Positions 1-8,174 of a stretch of DNA of 64,000 nucleotides are shown piece by piece. The notes under the pieces were generated by a model that had not been told where the DNA came from, ran no database searches, and saw nothing but the letters and a program-made list of their open reading frames with translations. The stretch comes from Neorhizobium sp. SHOUNA12A (GTDB lineage: Bacteria > Pseudomonadota > Alphaproteobacteria > Rhizobiales > Rhizobiaceae). The first letter of the stretch is position 1. Every line of letters starts with the position of its first letter. The DNA is taken from positions 39,821-103,820 of the forward strand of contig NZ_JALBGV010000013.1 of assembly GCF_023006505.1 (NCBI RefSeq). Direction: 5' to 3'. A program made the position numbers and the translations under genes.

Positions 1-111
1 CAGGCGCCCTGGATGGCGATGTGGCCGGGTGCGGCGATCTTCCTCGTCGTTATTGGTTTCAATCTCCTGGGCGATGGCCTGCGCGATGCGCTGGATCCCC
101 GCGAAGCATGA
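1..111 (+). CDS. Peptide ABC transporter permease, C-terminal end only (DppC/OppC-like)
   Basis: The window opens inside a gene whose last 36 codons are readable to a TGA at 109-111. They encode a hydrophobic helix followed by the ending [14 protein letters not shown], which is the characteristic C-terminus of DppC/OppC-type inner-membrane permeases for dipeptides and oligopeptides. This fits the peptide-type double ATPase encoded three genes downstream, so the permease and the ATPase probably belong to one importer. The remainder of the gene, and presumably the partner permease and binding protein, lie upstream of the window. Confidence 0.8.
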   Translation, partial: QAPWMAMWPGAAIFLVVIGFNLLGDGLRDALDPREA

Positions 112-148
112 TGACCGCGCGAAGCGTGATGTGAAAGGACCTATACCC

Positions 149-1933
149 ATGACTGAATTCACCACACGGCCGGAAATCCTCGGCACGTTCGGGGTCGTCA
201 CCTCGACCCACTGGATCGCTTCGGCCGTCGGCATGGCGATCCTCGAAAAGGGCGGCAATGCCTTCGATGCGGCCGTTGCAACCGGCTTCGTGCTGCAGAT
301 CGTCGAGCCGCATCTCTGCGGCCCGGGCGGCGACATGCCAGCCGTCTTCTATTCGAAGAAAAAGGACAAGGTCGAAGTCATCTGCGCCCAGGGGCCGGCG
401 CCGGCTGACGCCACCATCGAGCATTACGCGTCGGAAGGCCTGAAGCTGATCCCCGGCGACGGCCTGCTCGCGACCGTCATCCCCGGCGCCTTCGACGGCT
501 GGATGCTGATGCTGCGCGACTACGGCACGATGAGCGTCCGCGACGTGCTCGAGCCGGCGATCTATTACGCCGAGCACGGCCACCCGATGCTTGCCCGCGT
601 TTCCGCCACCATCAAGGGGCTGGCGAGCTTCTTCGAGACCGAGTGGCCGACATCCTACGCTACCTGGCTTCCGGGCGGCGTGGCTCCCGAAGCGCAGAGC
701 AACTTCAAAAACCCGGTGCTTGCCGAGACCTGGAAGCGTCTCATCGCCGAGGCTGAAGCCAAGACCGGCCGCGAAAACCAGATCGAGGCCGCTCGGGACG
801 CTTTCTATCGCGGCTTTGTCGCCGAGGCGATCGACCGTTATGTCTCGACGGCCGAAGTCATGGATGCGAGCGGCGCCCGCCACAAGGGCGTGCTGACCGC
901 CGACGATATGGCCAACTGGCGGGCGACCGTCGAGGCGCCGCAGACCTATGACTATCACGACTGGACCGTCGCCAAGACGCCGGCCTGGGGGCAGGGGCCT
1001 GTGCTTCTGCAGTCGCTGGCGCTGCTGAAGGGCTTTGACCTCTCGGCGATGGATCCGGCCGGACCGGATTTCGTGCATATTGTCGTCGAGGCCATGAAGC
1101 TCGCCTTCGCCGACCGCGAAGTTTATTACGGCGACCCGGATTTCGCGCAGATCCCGACCGAATACCTGCTGTCGGAAGGCTACAATGCCGAGCGCCGCAA
1201 GCTGATCGGCAAGGAAGCCTCGCTGGAGCTGCGGCCAGGCCGCGTGCCCGGCTACGACCACCAGTTTGACCTCACCATGGGCATGCTGGCGGAAGTGAGC
1301 GGCAAGGGCGCGGTCTACGAGCCGACCATGTCGCATCTCACGGAGAAGCGCGGCGACACGGTCCATATCGACGTCATCGACCGCTGGGGCAACATGGTCT
1401 CGACCACGCCGTCGGGCGGCTGGCTGCAGTCCTCGCCGATCGTGCCGGGCCTCGGTTTTGCCCTGAACTCCCGCGCCCAGATGTTCTGGCTGAAACCCGG
1501 CCTGCCGACCTCGCTGGAACCGGGAAAACGTCCGCGCACGACGCTCACTCCGTCGCTGGCCCTGCATGAGGGCCGTCCGACTTTGGTGTTCGGCACGCCC
1601 GGAGGCGACCAGCAGGATCAATGGCAGTTGCCGTTCTTCCTGCGATACGTCCACCACAAGCCGAACCTGCAGGCGGCGATCGACATGCCGCTGTTCCACA
1701 CCACGCATTTTCCCGGCTCCTTCTATCCGCGCACCAGCCAGCCGGGACACATCATGGTGGAGAGCAATATCGGTACCGACGTGCTCGCCGAGTTGCGCAG
1801 CCGCGGCCACCAGATCACCGTTGCCGATCCCTGGAGCGTCGGCCGGCTGACCGCCGCACGCCGCGACGCGGACGGATTGTTGCGGGCAGCTGCAACGCCG
1901 CGCTTGATGCAGGCTTACGCGGTCGGGAGATAA
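149..1933 (+). CDS. Gamma-glutamyltransferase family protein (cytoplasmic)
   Basis: A 594-residue member of the gamma-glutamyltranspeptidase family, Ntn hydrolases that cleave or transfer gamma-glutamyl groups after autocatalytic processing into two chains. The N-terminal part carries the family G-G-N-A-F-D-A-A and G-P-G-G-D motifs. The probable nucleophile is Thr404 in G-D-T-V-H-I-D-V, followed by D-R-W-G-N-M-V-S, then F-G-T-P-G-G-D-Q-Q-D-Q near residue 475. I chose the ATG at 149 because a purine-rich AAAGGA lies just upstream and the reading frame before it overlaps the permease gene. No signal peptide is visible, unlike periplasmic GGTs, so it likely acts in the cytoplasm on an imported substrate. 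It sits 37 bp after the permease and 3 bp before the DUF1028 gene. The true substrate is not known and could be another gamma-glutamyl or amide compound. Confidence 0.85.
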   Translation: MTEFTTRPEILGTFGVVTSTHWIASAVGMAILEKGGNAFDAAVATGFVLQIVEPHLCGPGGDMPAVFYSKKKDKVEVICAQGPAPADATIEHYASEGLKLIPGDGLLATVIPGAFDGWMLMLRDYGTMSVRDVLEPAIYYAEHGHPMLARVSATIKGLASFFETEWPTSYATWLPGGVAPEAQSNFKNPVLAETWKRLIAEAEAKTGRENQIEAARDAFYRGFVAEAIDRYVSTAEVMDASGARHKGVLTADDMANWRATVEAPQTYDYHDWTVAKTPAWGQGPVLLQSLALLKGFDLSAMDPAGPDFVHIVVEAMKLAFADREVYYGDPDFAQIPTEYLLSEGYNAERRKLIGKEASLELRPGRVPGYDHQFDLTMGMLAEVSGKGAVYEPTMSHLTEKRGDTVHIDVIDRWGNMVSTTPSGGWLQSSPIVPGLGFALNSRAQMFWLKPGLPTSLEPGKRPRTTLTPSLALHEGRPTLVFGTPGGDQQDQWQLPFFLRYVHHKPNLQAAIDMPLFHTTHFPGSFYPRTSQPGHIMVESNIGTDVLAELRSRGHQITVADPWSVGRLTAARRDADGLLRAAATPRLMQAYAVGR

Positions 1934-1936
1934 GCC

Positions 1937-2701
1937 ATGACCTGGTCGATCGTCGCACGCGACCCCGCGACGGGTCATTTCGGCATCGCCGTCGCCAGCC
2001 GCTTCTTCGCGGTCGGCGCCGCAGTGCCGCATATCAAGGGCAGGGTAGGCGCCGTTGCCACCCAGGCCTTCGTCAGCCCGCTCTATGGCACGGATGGACT
2101 GAAGCTTCTGGAAGATGGCAGGAGCCCGCAGGAGATCGTCGAGGTGCTGACGGCGCGCGATGATGGCCGCCGCCAGCGCCAGTTCCACCTGATCGACGCC
2201 CATGGCCGCAACGCCGCGTATACCGGCGAGATCTGCGTCGACTGGGCCGGCCATCTGGTCGACGACAACGTCTCCGTCGCCGGCAACATGCTGGCCGGGC
2301 CGCAGGTGATCGCCGAGACGCTTAGGGTCTACAGGCAAAAGACGGTCGAAGGGGCGCCGCTTGCCGCACGCCTGCTCGCCGCCATGGATGCAGGCGAGGC
2401 CGCCGGCGGCGACAAGCGCGGCAAGCAGTCTGCCGCCATGGTCCTCTATCGCGACCAGGATTACCCGTGGCTGCGCATCAATGCCGACGACCACGCCGAT
2501 CCGCTCGGCGAACTCCGCCGGCTCTACGCGGTGGCGCAGGAGCGTTTCCTGCATGTCGCAGAAACCATGCCGACCCGCGAAAACCCGCACGGCATGATCG
2601 ACCGCCGGGTCATCGACCAGAAGATCGCCGAACTCGAAGCCGCCCGCGAGGCGGAAGGCTGCGCCTCGGCCTCCTTTGCCACCCCGTGGAAGCCCCAATG
2701 A
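1937..2701 (+). CDS. DUF1028 family protein (putative Ntn-hydrolase fold)
   Basis: A 254-residue protein whose N-terminus, M-T-W-S-I-V-A-R-D-P followed by G-I-A-V-A-S-R and a G-A-V-A-T-Q segment near residues 37-45, matches the DUF1028 family. That family is placed with Ntn hydrolases by fold, but its reaction is unsettled. There is no signal peptide. The gene follows the GGT-family gene by 3 bp, and its TGA at 2699-2701 overlaps the ATG of the peptide ATPase at 2698, so it is almost certainly translationally coupled. From context I infer a role in processing peptides or gamma-glutamyl compounds brought in by the adjacent ABC importer. The function itself remains unassigned. Confidence 0.82.
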   Translation: MTWSIVARDPATGHFGIAVASRFFAVGAAVPHIKGRVGAVATQAFVSPLYGTDGLKLLEDGRSPQEIVEVLTARDDGRRQRQFHLIDAHGRNAAYTGEICVDWAGHLVDDNVSVAGNMLAGPQVIAETLRVYRQKTVEGAPLAARLLAAMDAGEAAGGDKRGKQSAAMVLYRDQDYPWLRINADDHADPLGELRRLYAVAQERFLHVAETMPTRENPHGMIDRRVIDQKIAELEAAREAEGCASASFATPWKPQ

Positions 2702-2730
2702 CGGAAGCCCTGAAGACGGAAGCCCCAATG
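2686..2730 (+). repeat. 15-bp tandem repeat, three units, across a stop/start junction
   Basis: Units at 2686-2700, 2701-2715 and 2716-2730 share the core GGAAGCCC at the same offset. Units 1 and 3 are nearly the same (GTGGAAGCCCCAATG and ACGGAAGCCCCAATG) and both end in ATG, while unit 2 ends TGAAG. Unit 1 holds the DUF1028 stop and the first possible ATPase start; unit 3 holds the second start. The unit length is a multiple of three, so changes in copy number keep the ATPase frame. Confidence 0.85.
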
Positions 2731-4539
2731 ACCGAGACACCTGTTCTTTCCGTCAGGAACCTGACGACATCCTTCCTCGTCGACGGCGAATGGAAAAGCG
2801 TCGTCCGCGACGTCTCCTTCGATGTGCATCCGGGCGAGACGGTCGCGATCGTCGGGGAAAGCGGCTCCGGCAAGAGCGTCACTTCGCTGTCGATCATGCG
2901 GCTGCTTGCGGCCAACACGAGCAGGATCGAGGGCAGCATCCTGCTCTCCGGCCGGGATCTCCTGTCGATCTCCGAAAAGGAGATGCGGGGCGTGCGCGGC
3001 AACGACGCCTCGATGATCGTCCAGGAGCCGATGACTTCGCTCAATCCGATCTTCACGATCGGGCGGCAGATCTCGGAAGTGCTGACGCGCCACAAGGGAC
3101 TGACGAAAGCTCAAGCGCGCGCCGAAACCGTGCGGCTGCTCGAAAAGGTCCGCATCCCGAACGCAGGTGCCCGGTTCGACGATTATCCCCACCAGTTCTC
3201 CGGCGGCATGCGCCAGCGTGTGATGATCGCCATGGCACTGGCGTCGAAGCCGAGGCTGCTGATCGCCGACGAGCCGACCACCGCGCTCGATGTCACCATC
3301 CAGGGACAGATCCTCGACCTAATCAAGGTGCTGCAGGAAGAGGAGGGCATGTCGGTGCTCTTCATCACCCATGACATGGGCGTCGTTGCCGAGATCGCCG
3401 ACCGCACCATCGTCATGTATCGCGGCGAGGCGGTCGAAAGCGGCCCGACCGAGGAGATCTTTCATCGCGGCAAGCACGCGTATACGCGGGCGCTTCTCTC
3501 CGCCGTGCCGCGGCTGGGTTCGATGCAGGACCGCAAGTGGCCGACCCGTTTCCCGGTCGTCGACATCACCACCGGCGAGACCGCCGAGCCGAAGGAAGTC
3601 GCCGGCACGGTCGACACCCGGAAAACTCCGGTTCTGGCGGTGAAGAACCTCGTCACCCGCTTTGCCGTCCGTTCCGGCCTATTCGCGACGCAGACGGGTT
3701 CCGTCCATGCGGTCGAGAATATTTCCTTCGATCTCTTCCAGGGCGAGACCTTGTCGCTGGTCGGTGAATCCGGCTGTGGCAAGTCGACGACCGGCCGCTC
3801 GATCATGCGACTGATCGAGCCCACCAGCGGCGACGTGGCGCTCGACGGCTATGATGTCTTGCGCCTCGATCAGACCGGCCTGCGCGACATGCGCAAGACC
3901 ATCCAGATGATCTTCCAGGATCCGTTCTCGTCGCTCAACCCGCGCATGACGGTCGGCGCCGCAATCTCCGAACCCTTCGTCAAGCACAAGCTCGGCAACG
4001 CCAAGGAGGCCAAGGAAAAGACCGCCGACCTGCTCCGCAAGGTCGGTCTCTCATCCGACATGGTAGGCCGTTATCCGCATGAGTTCTCGGGCGGTCAGCG
4101 CCAGCGCATCGCCATTGCCCGCGCCCTGTCGCTCGATCCGAAGGTGATCGTCGCCGACGAAAGCGTCTCGGCGCTCGACGTGTCGATCAAGGCGCAGGTC
4201 TGCAACCTGCTCCTCGACCTGCAGCAGAGCCTCAATCTCGCCTTCCTGTTCATCAGCCACGACATGGCGGTGGTCGAGCGTGTCAGCCATCGGGTGGCGG
4301 TCATGTATCTCGGCGAAATCGTCGAGATCGGCCCGCGCGCGGCGGTCTTCGACAATCCTCAGCATCCCTATACGAAAAAGCTGATGGCCGCCGTTCCGGT
4401 GCCGGACCCGGCCCGCCGCGGCATCCGTCGTGGCATTTCCAATGACGAATTGAAGAGCCCAGTCCGTCCGGTGGGTTTCCAGCCGCCGGCCCGCCAGTAC
4501 CGCGAGGTTTCCGAAGGCCACATGGTGCAGGTGGGGTGA
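2698..4539 (+). CDS. Dipeptide/oligopeptide ABC transporter ATP-binding protein, two fused ATPase domains
   Basis: A 613-residue protein with two complete nucleotide-binding domains in tandem (GsiA/YejF-like), equal to DppD and DppF fused. Domain 1 has Walker A G-E-S-G-S-G-K-S near residue 53 and signature S-G-G-M-R-Q-R near 167. Domain 2 has Walker A G-E-S-G-C-G-K-S near 356 and signature S-G-G-Q-R-Q-R near 464. Each ends with the oligopeptide-transporter C-terminal segment. It powers import of peptides through permeases such as the one ending at 111. The start is ambiguous: the ATG at 2698 overlaps the DUF1028 stop, while a second in-frame ATG at 2728 lies in a repeat copy of the same sequence. 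It is the last gene of the operon. Confidence 0.9.
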   Translation: MTEALKTEAPMTETPVLSVRNLTTSFLVDGEWKSVVRDVSFDVHPGETVAIVGESGSGKSVTSLSIMRLLAANTSRIEGSILLSGRDLLSISEKEMRGVRGNDASMIVQEPMTSLNPIFTIGRQISEVLTRHKGLTKAQARAETVRLLEKVRIPNAGARFDDYPHQFSGGMRQRVMIAMALASKPRLLIADEPTTALDVTIQGQILDLIKVLQEEEGMSVLFITHDMGVVAEIADRTIVMYRGEAVESGPTEEIFHRGKHAYTRALLSAVPRLGSMQDRKWPTRFPVVDITTGETAEPKEVAGTVDTRKTPVLAVKNLVTRFAVRSGLFATQTGSVHAVENISFDLFQGETLSLVGESGCGKSTTGRSIMRLIEPTSGDVALDGYDVLRLDQTGLRDMRKTIQMIFQDPFSSLNPRMTVGAAISEPFVKHKLGNAKEAKEKTADLLRKVGLSSDMVGRYPHEFSGGQRQRIAIARALSLDPKVIVADESVSALDVSIKAQVCNLLLDLQQSLNLAFLFISHDMAVVERVSHRVAVMYLGEIVEIGPRAAVFDNPQHPYTKKLMAAVPVPDPARRGIRRGISNDELKSPVRPVGFQPPARQYREVSEGHMVQVG

Positions 4540-4675
4540 TCAACTCGGCCGGATTGTAACTGCAGACGGGCGAGTTTAAGATTTATCTCGCCGTATCGTT
4601 AAGATTGTAGATAGATGGAAATCGACTTTTGGTTGCTTGCCTGTTTTAATACTCGAATAGCGCGGGGATGCTTAA

Positions 4676-5128
4676 ATGGGCTTGTATGATCTGCTGCATA
4701 TCGAACCTGAAGGCGGAATTACTAAAGTGAGCCAGGCCTTGGACCCTAAAGAGCCGGAACTGGCCTTGGCGTATGCCCAGAATTTTTGGGATTCTGGCAA
4801 CCAAATCGTCGTTCTTGTTTTCGCCGTTGCTTTTGGTTTTTTTTTGGCGATAGCTCAATCGCTGGATCTGAGAGCGCTTGCGGCTACACATAAAACCAAG
4901 CTGGTATGGCTTGCAGTCTTTGGAAATGCTGCCTTGGCATTCCTCCTTTTCCGTCTTTACGTGCACGAGCATCGTATCGTTAGTACGTTGACTGGAAACC
5001 GGACGCTGATTGATGGGATAGATTCCGCCTTTGAAATGCGCCTGATACTATTACTTGTGAACTTGGGAATTTATCTTTGGATTATGCTCTTTGTCGTGAA
5101 AAGCAACGCCATCAATAGCTCTAAATAA
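4676..5128 (+). CDS. Hypothetical membrane protein, AT-richer than its surroundings
   Basis: A 150-residue protein I do not recognise. After about 40 polar N-terminal residues it has three hydrophobic stretches, roughly at 43-63, 76-96 and 125-144, so it is probably an inner-membrane protein with three helices. The base composition is visibly lower in GC than the neighbours, with T-rich runs and codons such as TTA, ATA and AAT that are rare elsewhere in the window. This suggests recent acquisition. It stands alone, 136 bp after the peptide ATPase, and its 3' end overlaps that of radC by 8 bp on the opposite strand. No function can be inferred. Confidence 0.6.
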   Translation: MGLYDLLHIEPEGGITKVSQALDPKEPELALAYAQNFWDSGNQIVVLVFAVAFGFFLAIAQSLDLRALAATHKTKLVWLAVFGNAALAFLLFRLYVHEHRIVSTLTGNRTLIDGIDSAFEMRLILLLVNLGIYLWIMLFVVKSNAINSSK

Positions 5129-5924
5129 GCCTCAGCCCCTTCAGGCTGACATGGCCGTCCTTGCCGATGATGATGTGGTCGTGCACCGTGATACCCAAGG
5201 GTTTCGCGGTGTCGACGATCGTCTTGGTCATGTCGATATCGGCACGGGAAGGAGTGGGGTCGCCGCTCGGGTGGTTGTGGACGAGGATGATCGCAGTCGC
5301 TGACAGTTCGAGCGCCCGGCGCACGACTTCGCGCGGATAGACCGGGGTGTGATCAACGGTACCGTGGCCCTGCACCTCGTCGGCGATCAGCGCGTTGCGC
5401 TTGTCGAGAAAAAGGATGCGGAACTGTTCGCGGGGCTCGTAGGCCATGACCGCATGGCAATAGTCGATCACGGAAGACCAGGACGACAGGACCTGCTTGC
5501 CGCGCAGTTCGCTTTTCAGCATCCGCTGCCCGACGGTCGCAACGAGCTTCAGGTCGAGCGCCACCGCCTCTCCGACGCCCTTAATCTCCTGCAGCAATCC
5601 GAGCGGCGCGCCGAGAACTCCGGCAAGCGTTCCAAAGCGGGCGATCAGCGCCTTGGCAAGCGGTTTGGTATCCCGGCGGGGAATCGATCGGAACAGCAGG
5701 AGTTCGAGGATCTCGTAGTCCGCAAGCCCCGTATCGCCATGTTCGCGATATTTGGTTTTGAGGCGTTCGCGGTGGCCATGGTAATGCGCCGCCGGCTCGT
5801 CGTCCTCGGCAAGTGCCGGCTTCTTGATGGCTTTTGGCTTTGTCAGCTGTTCGGCGAAAAAGCCGCGCTCGTCCTCGACGAAGGACGCCTGTTCGTCCGG
5901 CGGAGGAGCGGAGCGGTTGGCCAT
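5121..5924 (-). CDS. radC: RadC family JAB-domain protein
   Basis: A 267-residue protein of the RadC family. The N-terminal 60 residues are charged and variable, followed by a helix-hairpin-helix-like region and a C-terminal JAB/MPN metalloprotease-like domain. The metal-binding pattern H-N-H-P-S-G-D followed by D is at about residues 214-230. Once named a DNA repair protein, its actual biochemical role is unsettled in the literature. It lies 3 bp downstream of map on the same strand, so the two are probably co-transcribed. The length is at the long end for the family because of the N-terminal extension. Confidence 0.9.
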   Translation of the reverse strand: MANRSAPPPDEQASFVEDERGFFAEQLTKPKAIKKPALAEDDEPAAHYHGHRERLKTKYREHGDTGLADYEILELLLFRSIPRRDTKPLAKALIARFGTLAGVLGAPLGLLQEIKGVGEAVALDLKLVATVGQRMLKSELRGKQVLSSWSSVIDYCHAVMAYEPREQFRILFLDKRNALIADEVQGHGTVDHTPVYPREVVRRALELSATAIILVHNHPSGDPTPSRADIDMTKTIVDTAKPLGITVHDHIIIGKDGHVSLKGLRLI

Positions 5925-5927
5925 CCG

Positions 5928-6764
5928 TTACCTCGAAAGCGGCGGCAGGCCGGGCCGGTCGAAGCCCCCCGGCGAGAGCGTGAAAATCTCGCAGCCGGTG
6001 GCGGTGACGCCGATCGCGTGTTCGTATTGCGCCGACAGCGACCGGTCGCGGGTGACCGCGGTCCAGCCGTCGGAAAGCACCTTCACATGCGGCTTGCCGA
6101 GATTGATCATCGGCTCGATGGTGAAGATCATCCCTTCCTTCATTTCCGGACCTTCGTCGGCGCGACCGTAATGGAGGATGTTCGGCGAGTCGTGGAAAAG
6201 CCGGCCGACGCCATGGCCGCAGAAATCGCGCACCACCGAGCAGCGCTCCGCTTCCGCATAGGTCTGGATCGCTTCTCCGATCGCCCCGGTGCGGGCGCCG
6301 GGACGGACTGCCTCGATGCCGCGCATCAGGCATTCGTAGGTGACTTCGAGCAGGCGCTCGGAGGCGCGCTTGATTTGGCCCACCGGATACATGCGGCTCG
6401 AATCCCCGTGCCAGCCGTCGAGGATATAGGTGACGTCGATATTGACGATATCGCCTTCCCGCAAAGGCTTGTCATCCGGAATGCCGTGGCAGACGACGTG
6501 ATTGATCGAGGTGCAGGAGGATTTCGTGTAACCGCGATAATTCAGCGTCGCCGGCAACGCACCATGGTCCATGCCGAATTCGAAAACGAAGCGATCGATG
6601 GCATTGGTGGTGACGCCGGGCTGCACGATCGCCGCCAGCTCGTCGAGGCAGCGCGCCGTCAGCAGGCAGGCCTTGCGCATGCCGGCAAAGTCGTCCGCGG
6701 TATAGAGCCGGATCGCGCCCGTGTTTTTGAGGGGGGCGGAAACCGCCTCGATATAGTTGACCAT
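5928..6764 (-). CDS. map: Methionine aminopeptidase, type I
   Basis: A 278-residue cytosolic metallopeptidase that removes the initiator methionine from nascent proteins. The metal ligands and catalytic residues of the type I family are present: His in V-C-H-G-I-P-D, Asp in N-I-D-V-T, Asp in H-G-D-S-S, His in C-G-H-G-V-G, His in F-H-D-S-P-N, Glu in T-I-E-P-M and Glu in Q-Y-E-H-A. It precedes radC with a 3-bp gap. The start at 6764 gives the usual length plus a short N-terminal extension. Confidence 0.95.
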   Translation of the reverse strand: MVNYIEAVSAPLKNTGAIRLYTADDFAGMRKACLLTARCLDELAAIVQPGVTTNAIDRFVFEFGMDHGALPATLNYRGYTKSSCTSINHVVCHGIPDDKPLREGDIVNIDVTYILDGWHGDSSRMYPVGQIKRASERLLEVTYECLMRGIEAVRPGARTGAIGEAIQTYAEAERCSVVRDFCGHGVGRLFHDSPNILHYGRADEGPEMKEGMIFTIEPMINLGKPHVKVLSDGWTAVTRDRSLSAQYEHAIGVTATGCEIFTLSPGGFDRPGLPPLSR

Positions 6765-6905
6765 GGTTCTTCTCTCGCAATCTCTCCGTTCATAAAGCAG
6801 CCGGCCCCGGTTCGTCCATGGCGATCGGAGATTTCAGCGCTTTTCTTCCCGACAATCCGAACGAGTAGATTTGAAACGAGCCTTTTAAAGTGCTTCTTAT
6901 GGGTC

Positions 6906-6911
6906 TATACA
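6906..6911 (+). promoter_or_regulatory. Possible -10 element of the toxin-antitoxin operon
   Basis: TATACA sits 34 bp before the antitoxin start, with TTTTAA 17 bp upstream at 6883-6888. The -35 match is poor. The direct repeat ATTGGAGCATTGGAGC just before the ATG supplies the ribosome binding site. This is a weak prediction. Confidence 0.3.
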
Positions 6912-6939
6912 AGGTGCGAATTGGAGCATTGGAGCCACC

Positions 6940-7188
6940 ATGGTCAGCATCGTCCTCGCCGAAGTTACCGCCAGCGTGTCCGAGCTGAAGCGCAACCCCA
7001 TGGGTACCGTCGCAGCAGGAGACGGAGCTCCTGTCGCCATCCTCAATCGCAATGAGCCCGCCTTCTACTGCGTGCCTGCAAAGGCTTACGAAGCGATGAT
7101 GGACCGGTTGGAAGACTTTGAGCTTAATGCGCTTGCCGACAGCCGGGCAGGCGAGGCCGTCATCAAGGTAACGCTGGATGAGCTATGA
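6940..7188 (+). CDS. Antitoxin of a type II toxin-antitoxin pair (Phd/YefM-like)
   Basis: An 82-residue protein whose first half, with A-S-V-S-E-L-K-R-N-P and P-V-A-I-L-N-R-N-E-P, matches the DNA-binding fold of Phd/YefM/StbD antitoxins. The acidic C-terminal half would wrap around and neutralise the toxin. Such antitoxins also repress their own promoter together with the toxin. The gene overlaps the next one by 11 bp, the typical arrangement for a translationally coupled pair. Base composition is similar to the host, so it is not obviously recent. Confidence 0.88.
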   Translation: MVSIVLAEVTASVSELKRNPMGTVAAGDGAPVAILNRNEPAFYCVPAKAYEAMMDRLEDFELNALADSRAGEAVIKVTLDEL

Positions 7189-7459
7189 GCTCGCGTTTCT
7201 GGATGTTGCGCTGAAGGAATGGCGCAAACTCGACTCGAATATCCGCGAGCAGTTCAAGAAGAAATTGGCCGAACGCCTCGAAAATCCGCGCGTCGCTGCC
7301 GCCCAGCTTCATGGATCCAAGGACCGCTACAAAATTAAGCTGCGCTCCATCGGCTATCGCCTCGTCTATGAAGTTCGCGATACGCAACTGATCGTCTTGG
7401 TAGTCGCCGTCGGCAGACGGGATCGAGATGCGGTCTACAAAGCGGCCGAAAAACGATAG
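7178..7459 (+). CDS. Toxin of a type II toxin-antitoxin pair (RelE/StbE-like)
   Basis: A 93-residue basic protein of the RelE/ParE superfamily. The pattern A-L-K-E-W-R-K-L near the N-terminus, the central [12 protein letters not shown] and the final [13 protein letters not shown] match RelE/StbE toxins. Members with this signature are ribosome-dependent mRNA endonucleases that slow translation when the antitoxin is degraded. The last 25 bp of the gene overlap the 3' end of sfsA on the opposite strand, so the two genes end inside each other. The assignment to RelE rather than ParE rests on these motifs and is not certain. Confidence 0.87.
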   Translation: MSYELAFLDVALKEWRKLDSNIREQFKKKLAERLENPRVAAAQLHGSKDRYKIKLRSIGYRLVYEVRDTQLIVLVVAVGRRDRDAVYKAAEKR

Positions 7460-8163
7460 CCGAGATCTTCGATCGGGATCAGCCCCGACGGCGCGATTTC
7501 CTCCGGCGAAACGTGGCAATCGACGGCATAAGCCTCAACGCCGCGGGACTTGGCGCGCTCGAAGGCGAGCGCATAGAATGGATCGAGATCTCCGCAGATA
7601 CGGAAACGCGAACAGTCGTGCCGCTGGATGAGATAAATCATCACCGCCCGGTGACCAGCCTCCGCCATGTCGCCCAGTTCTTCCAGGTGTTTGGCACCGC
7701 GCTTGGTAACGGTGTCGGGGAATTCCGCCAGCCCCGGCTCACGGCAGAAGTGGACGTTCTTGACCTCCACATAGGCATTCGGCAGATCGCTGCCCAGAAG
7801 CAGGAAGTCGATGCGCGAATTGCGGCCGTAGCGCTGTTCGCGCAGGATCGTCTCGTAACCGGCAAGGCTCGGGATCAGCCCGGCGTGGATCGCTTCTTCG
7901 GTGAGCCGGTTTGGCAGGCCGGTATTGATGCCAACGCGCTCGCCGTCCACCTCGACCATCTCGAACATGTGCCGGTATTTGCGGGTGGGGCTGTCATGCA
8001 GCGACACCCAGATCTTCGAGCCTGGCGTCGTCAGCCCTCGCATCGAGCCGGTATTGGGGCAGGAGCCGGTAAACGGCGTGCCGTCCTCCAGCACGGCGTC
8101 GAACAGGAAACGCTTGTAGCGTTGCAGGAGTGTCGCAGGCACCAGCGGCGGATCGAAACGCAT
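7435..8163 (-). CDS. sfsA: SfsA family protein (sugar fermentation stimulation protein homologue)
   Basis: A 242-residue protein of the SfsA family. Recognisable blocks are R-Y-K-R-F-L near residue 15, C-P-N-T-G-S-M-R-G near 36, a [11 protein letters not shown] region, V-E-V-K-N-V-H near 130, and F-P-D-T-V-T-x-R-G-x-K-H-L near 150. The conserved acidic and lysine residues resemble a nuclease-like fold, but the function is not established beyond the original E. coli maltose phenotype. It begins 11 bp after the phaC stop and may be co-transcribed with it. Its 3' end overlaps the toxin gene. Confidence 0.92.
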   Translation of the reverse strand: MRFDPPLVPATLLQRYKRFLFDAVLEDGTPFTGSCPNTGSMRGLTTPGSKIWVSLHDSPTRKYRHMFEMVEVDGERVGINTGLPNRLTEEAIHAGLIPSLAGYETILREQRYGRNSRIDFLLLGSDLPNAYVEVKNVHFCREPGLAEFPDTVTKRGAKHLEELGDMAEAGHRAVMIYLIQRHDCSRFRICGDLDPFYALAFERAKSRGVEAYAVDCHVSPEEIAPSGLIPIEDLGYRFSAAL

Positions 8164-8174
8164 CGGGATAAGGA

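Noticed and set aside
59..2740. An 893-codon open frame on the minus strand opposite the GGT and DUF1028 genes
   Set aside because: It is a shadow of high-GC codon bias; the plus-strand proteins match known families and this translation, rich in Arg and Ala, matches none.
4569..4592. A hairpin after the peptide ATPase (GGCGAG...CTCGCC)
   Set aside because: The stem is only 6 bp with a 12-nt loop and no clear U-run, so I could not call a terminator.
5349..7055. A 568-codon plus-strand frame opposite radC and map
   Set aside because: The minus strand carries both complete enzymes with catalytic residues, and the translation of this frame has antisense-like composition.
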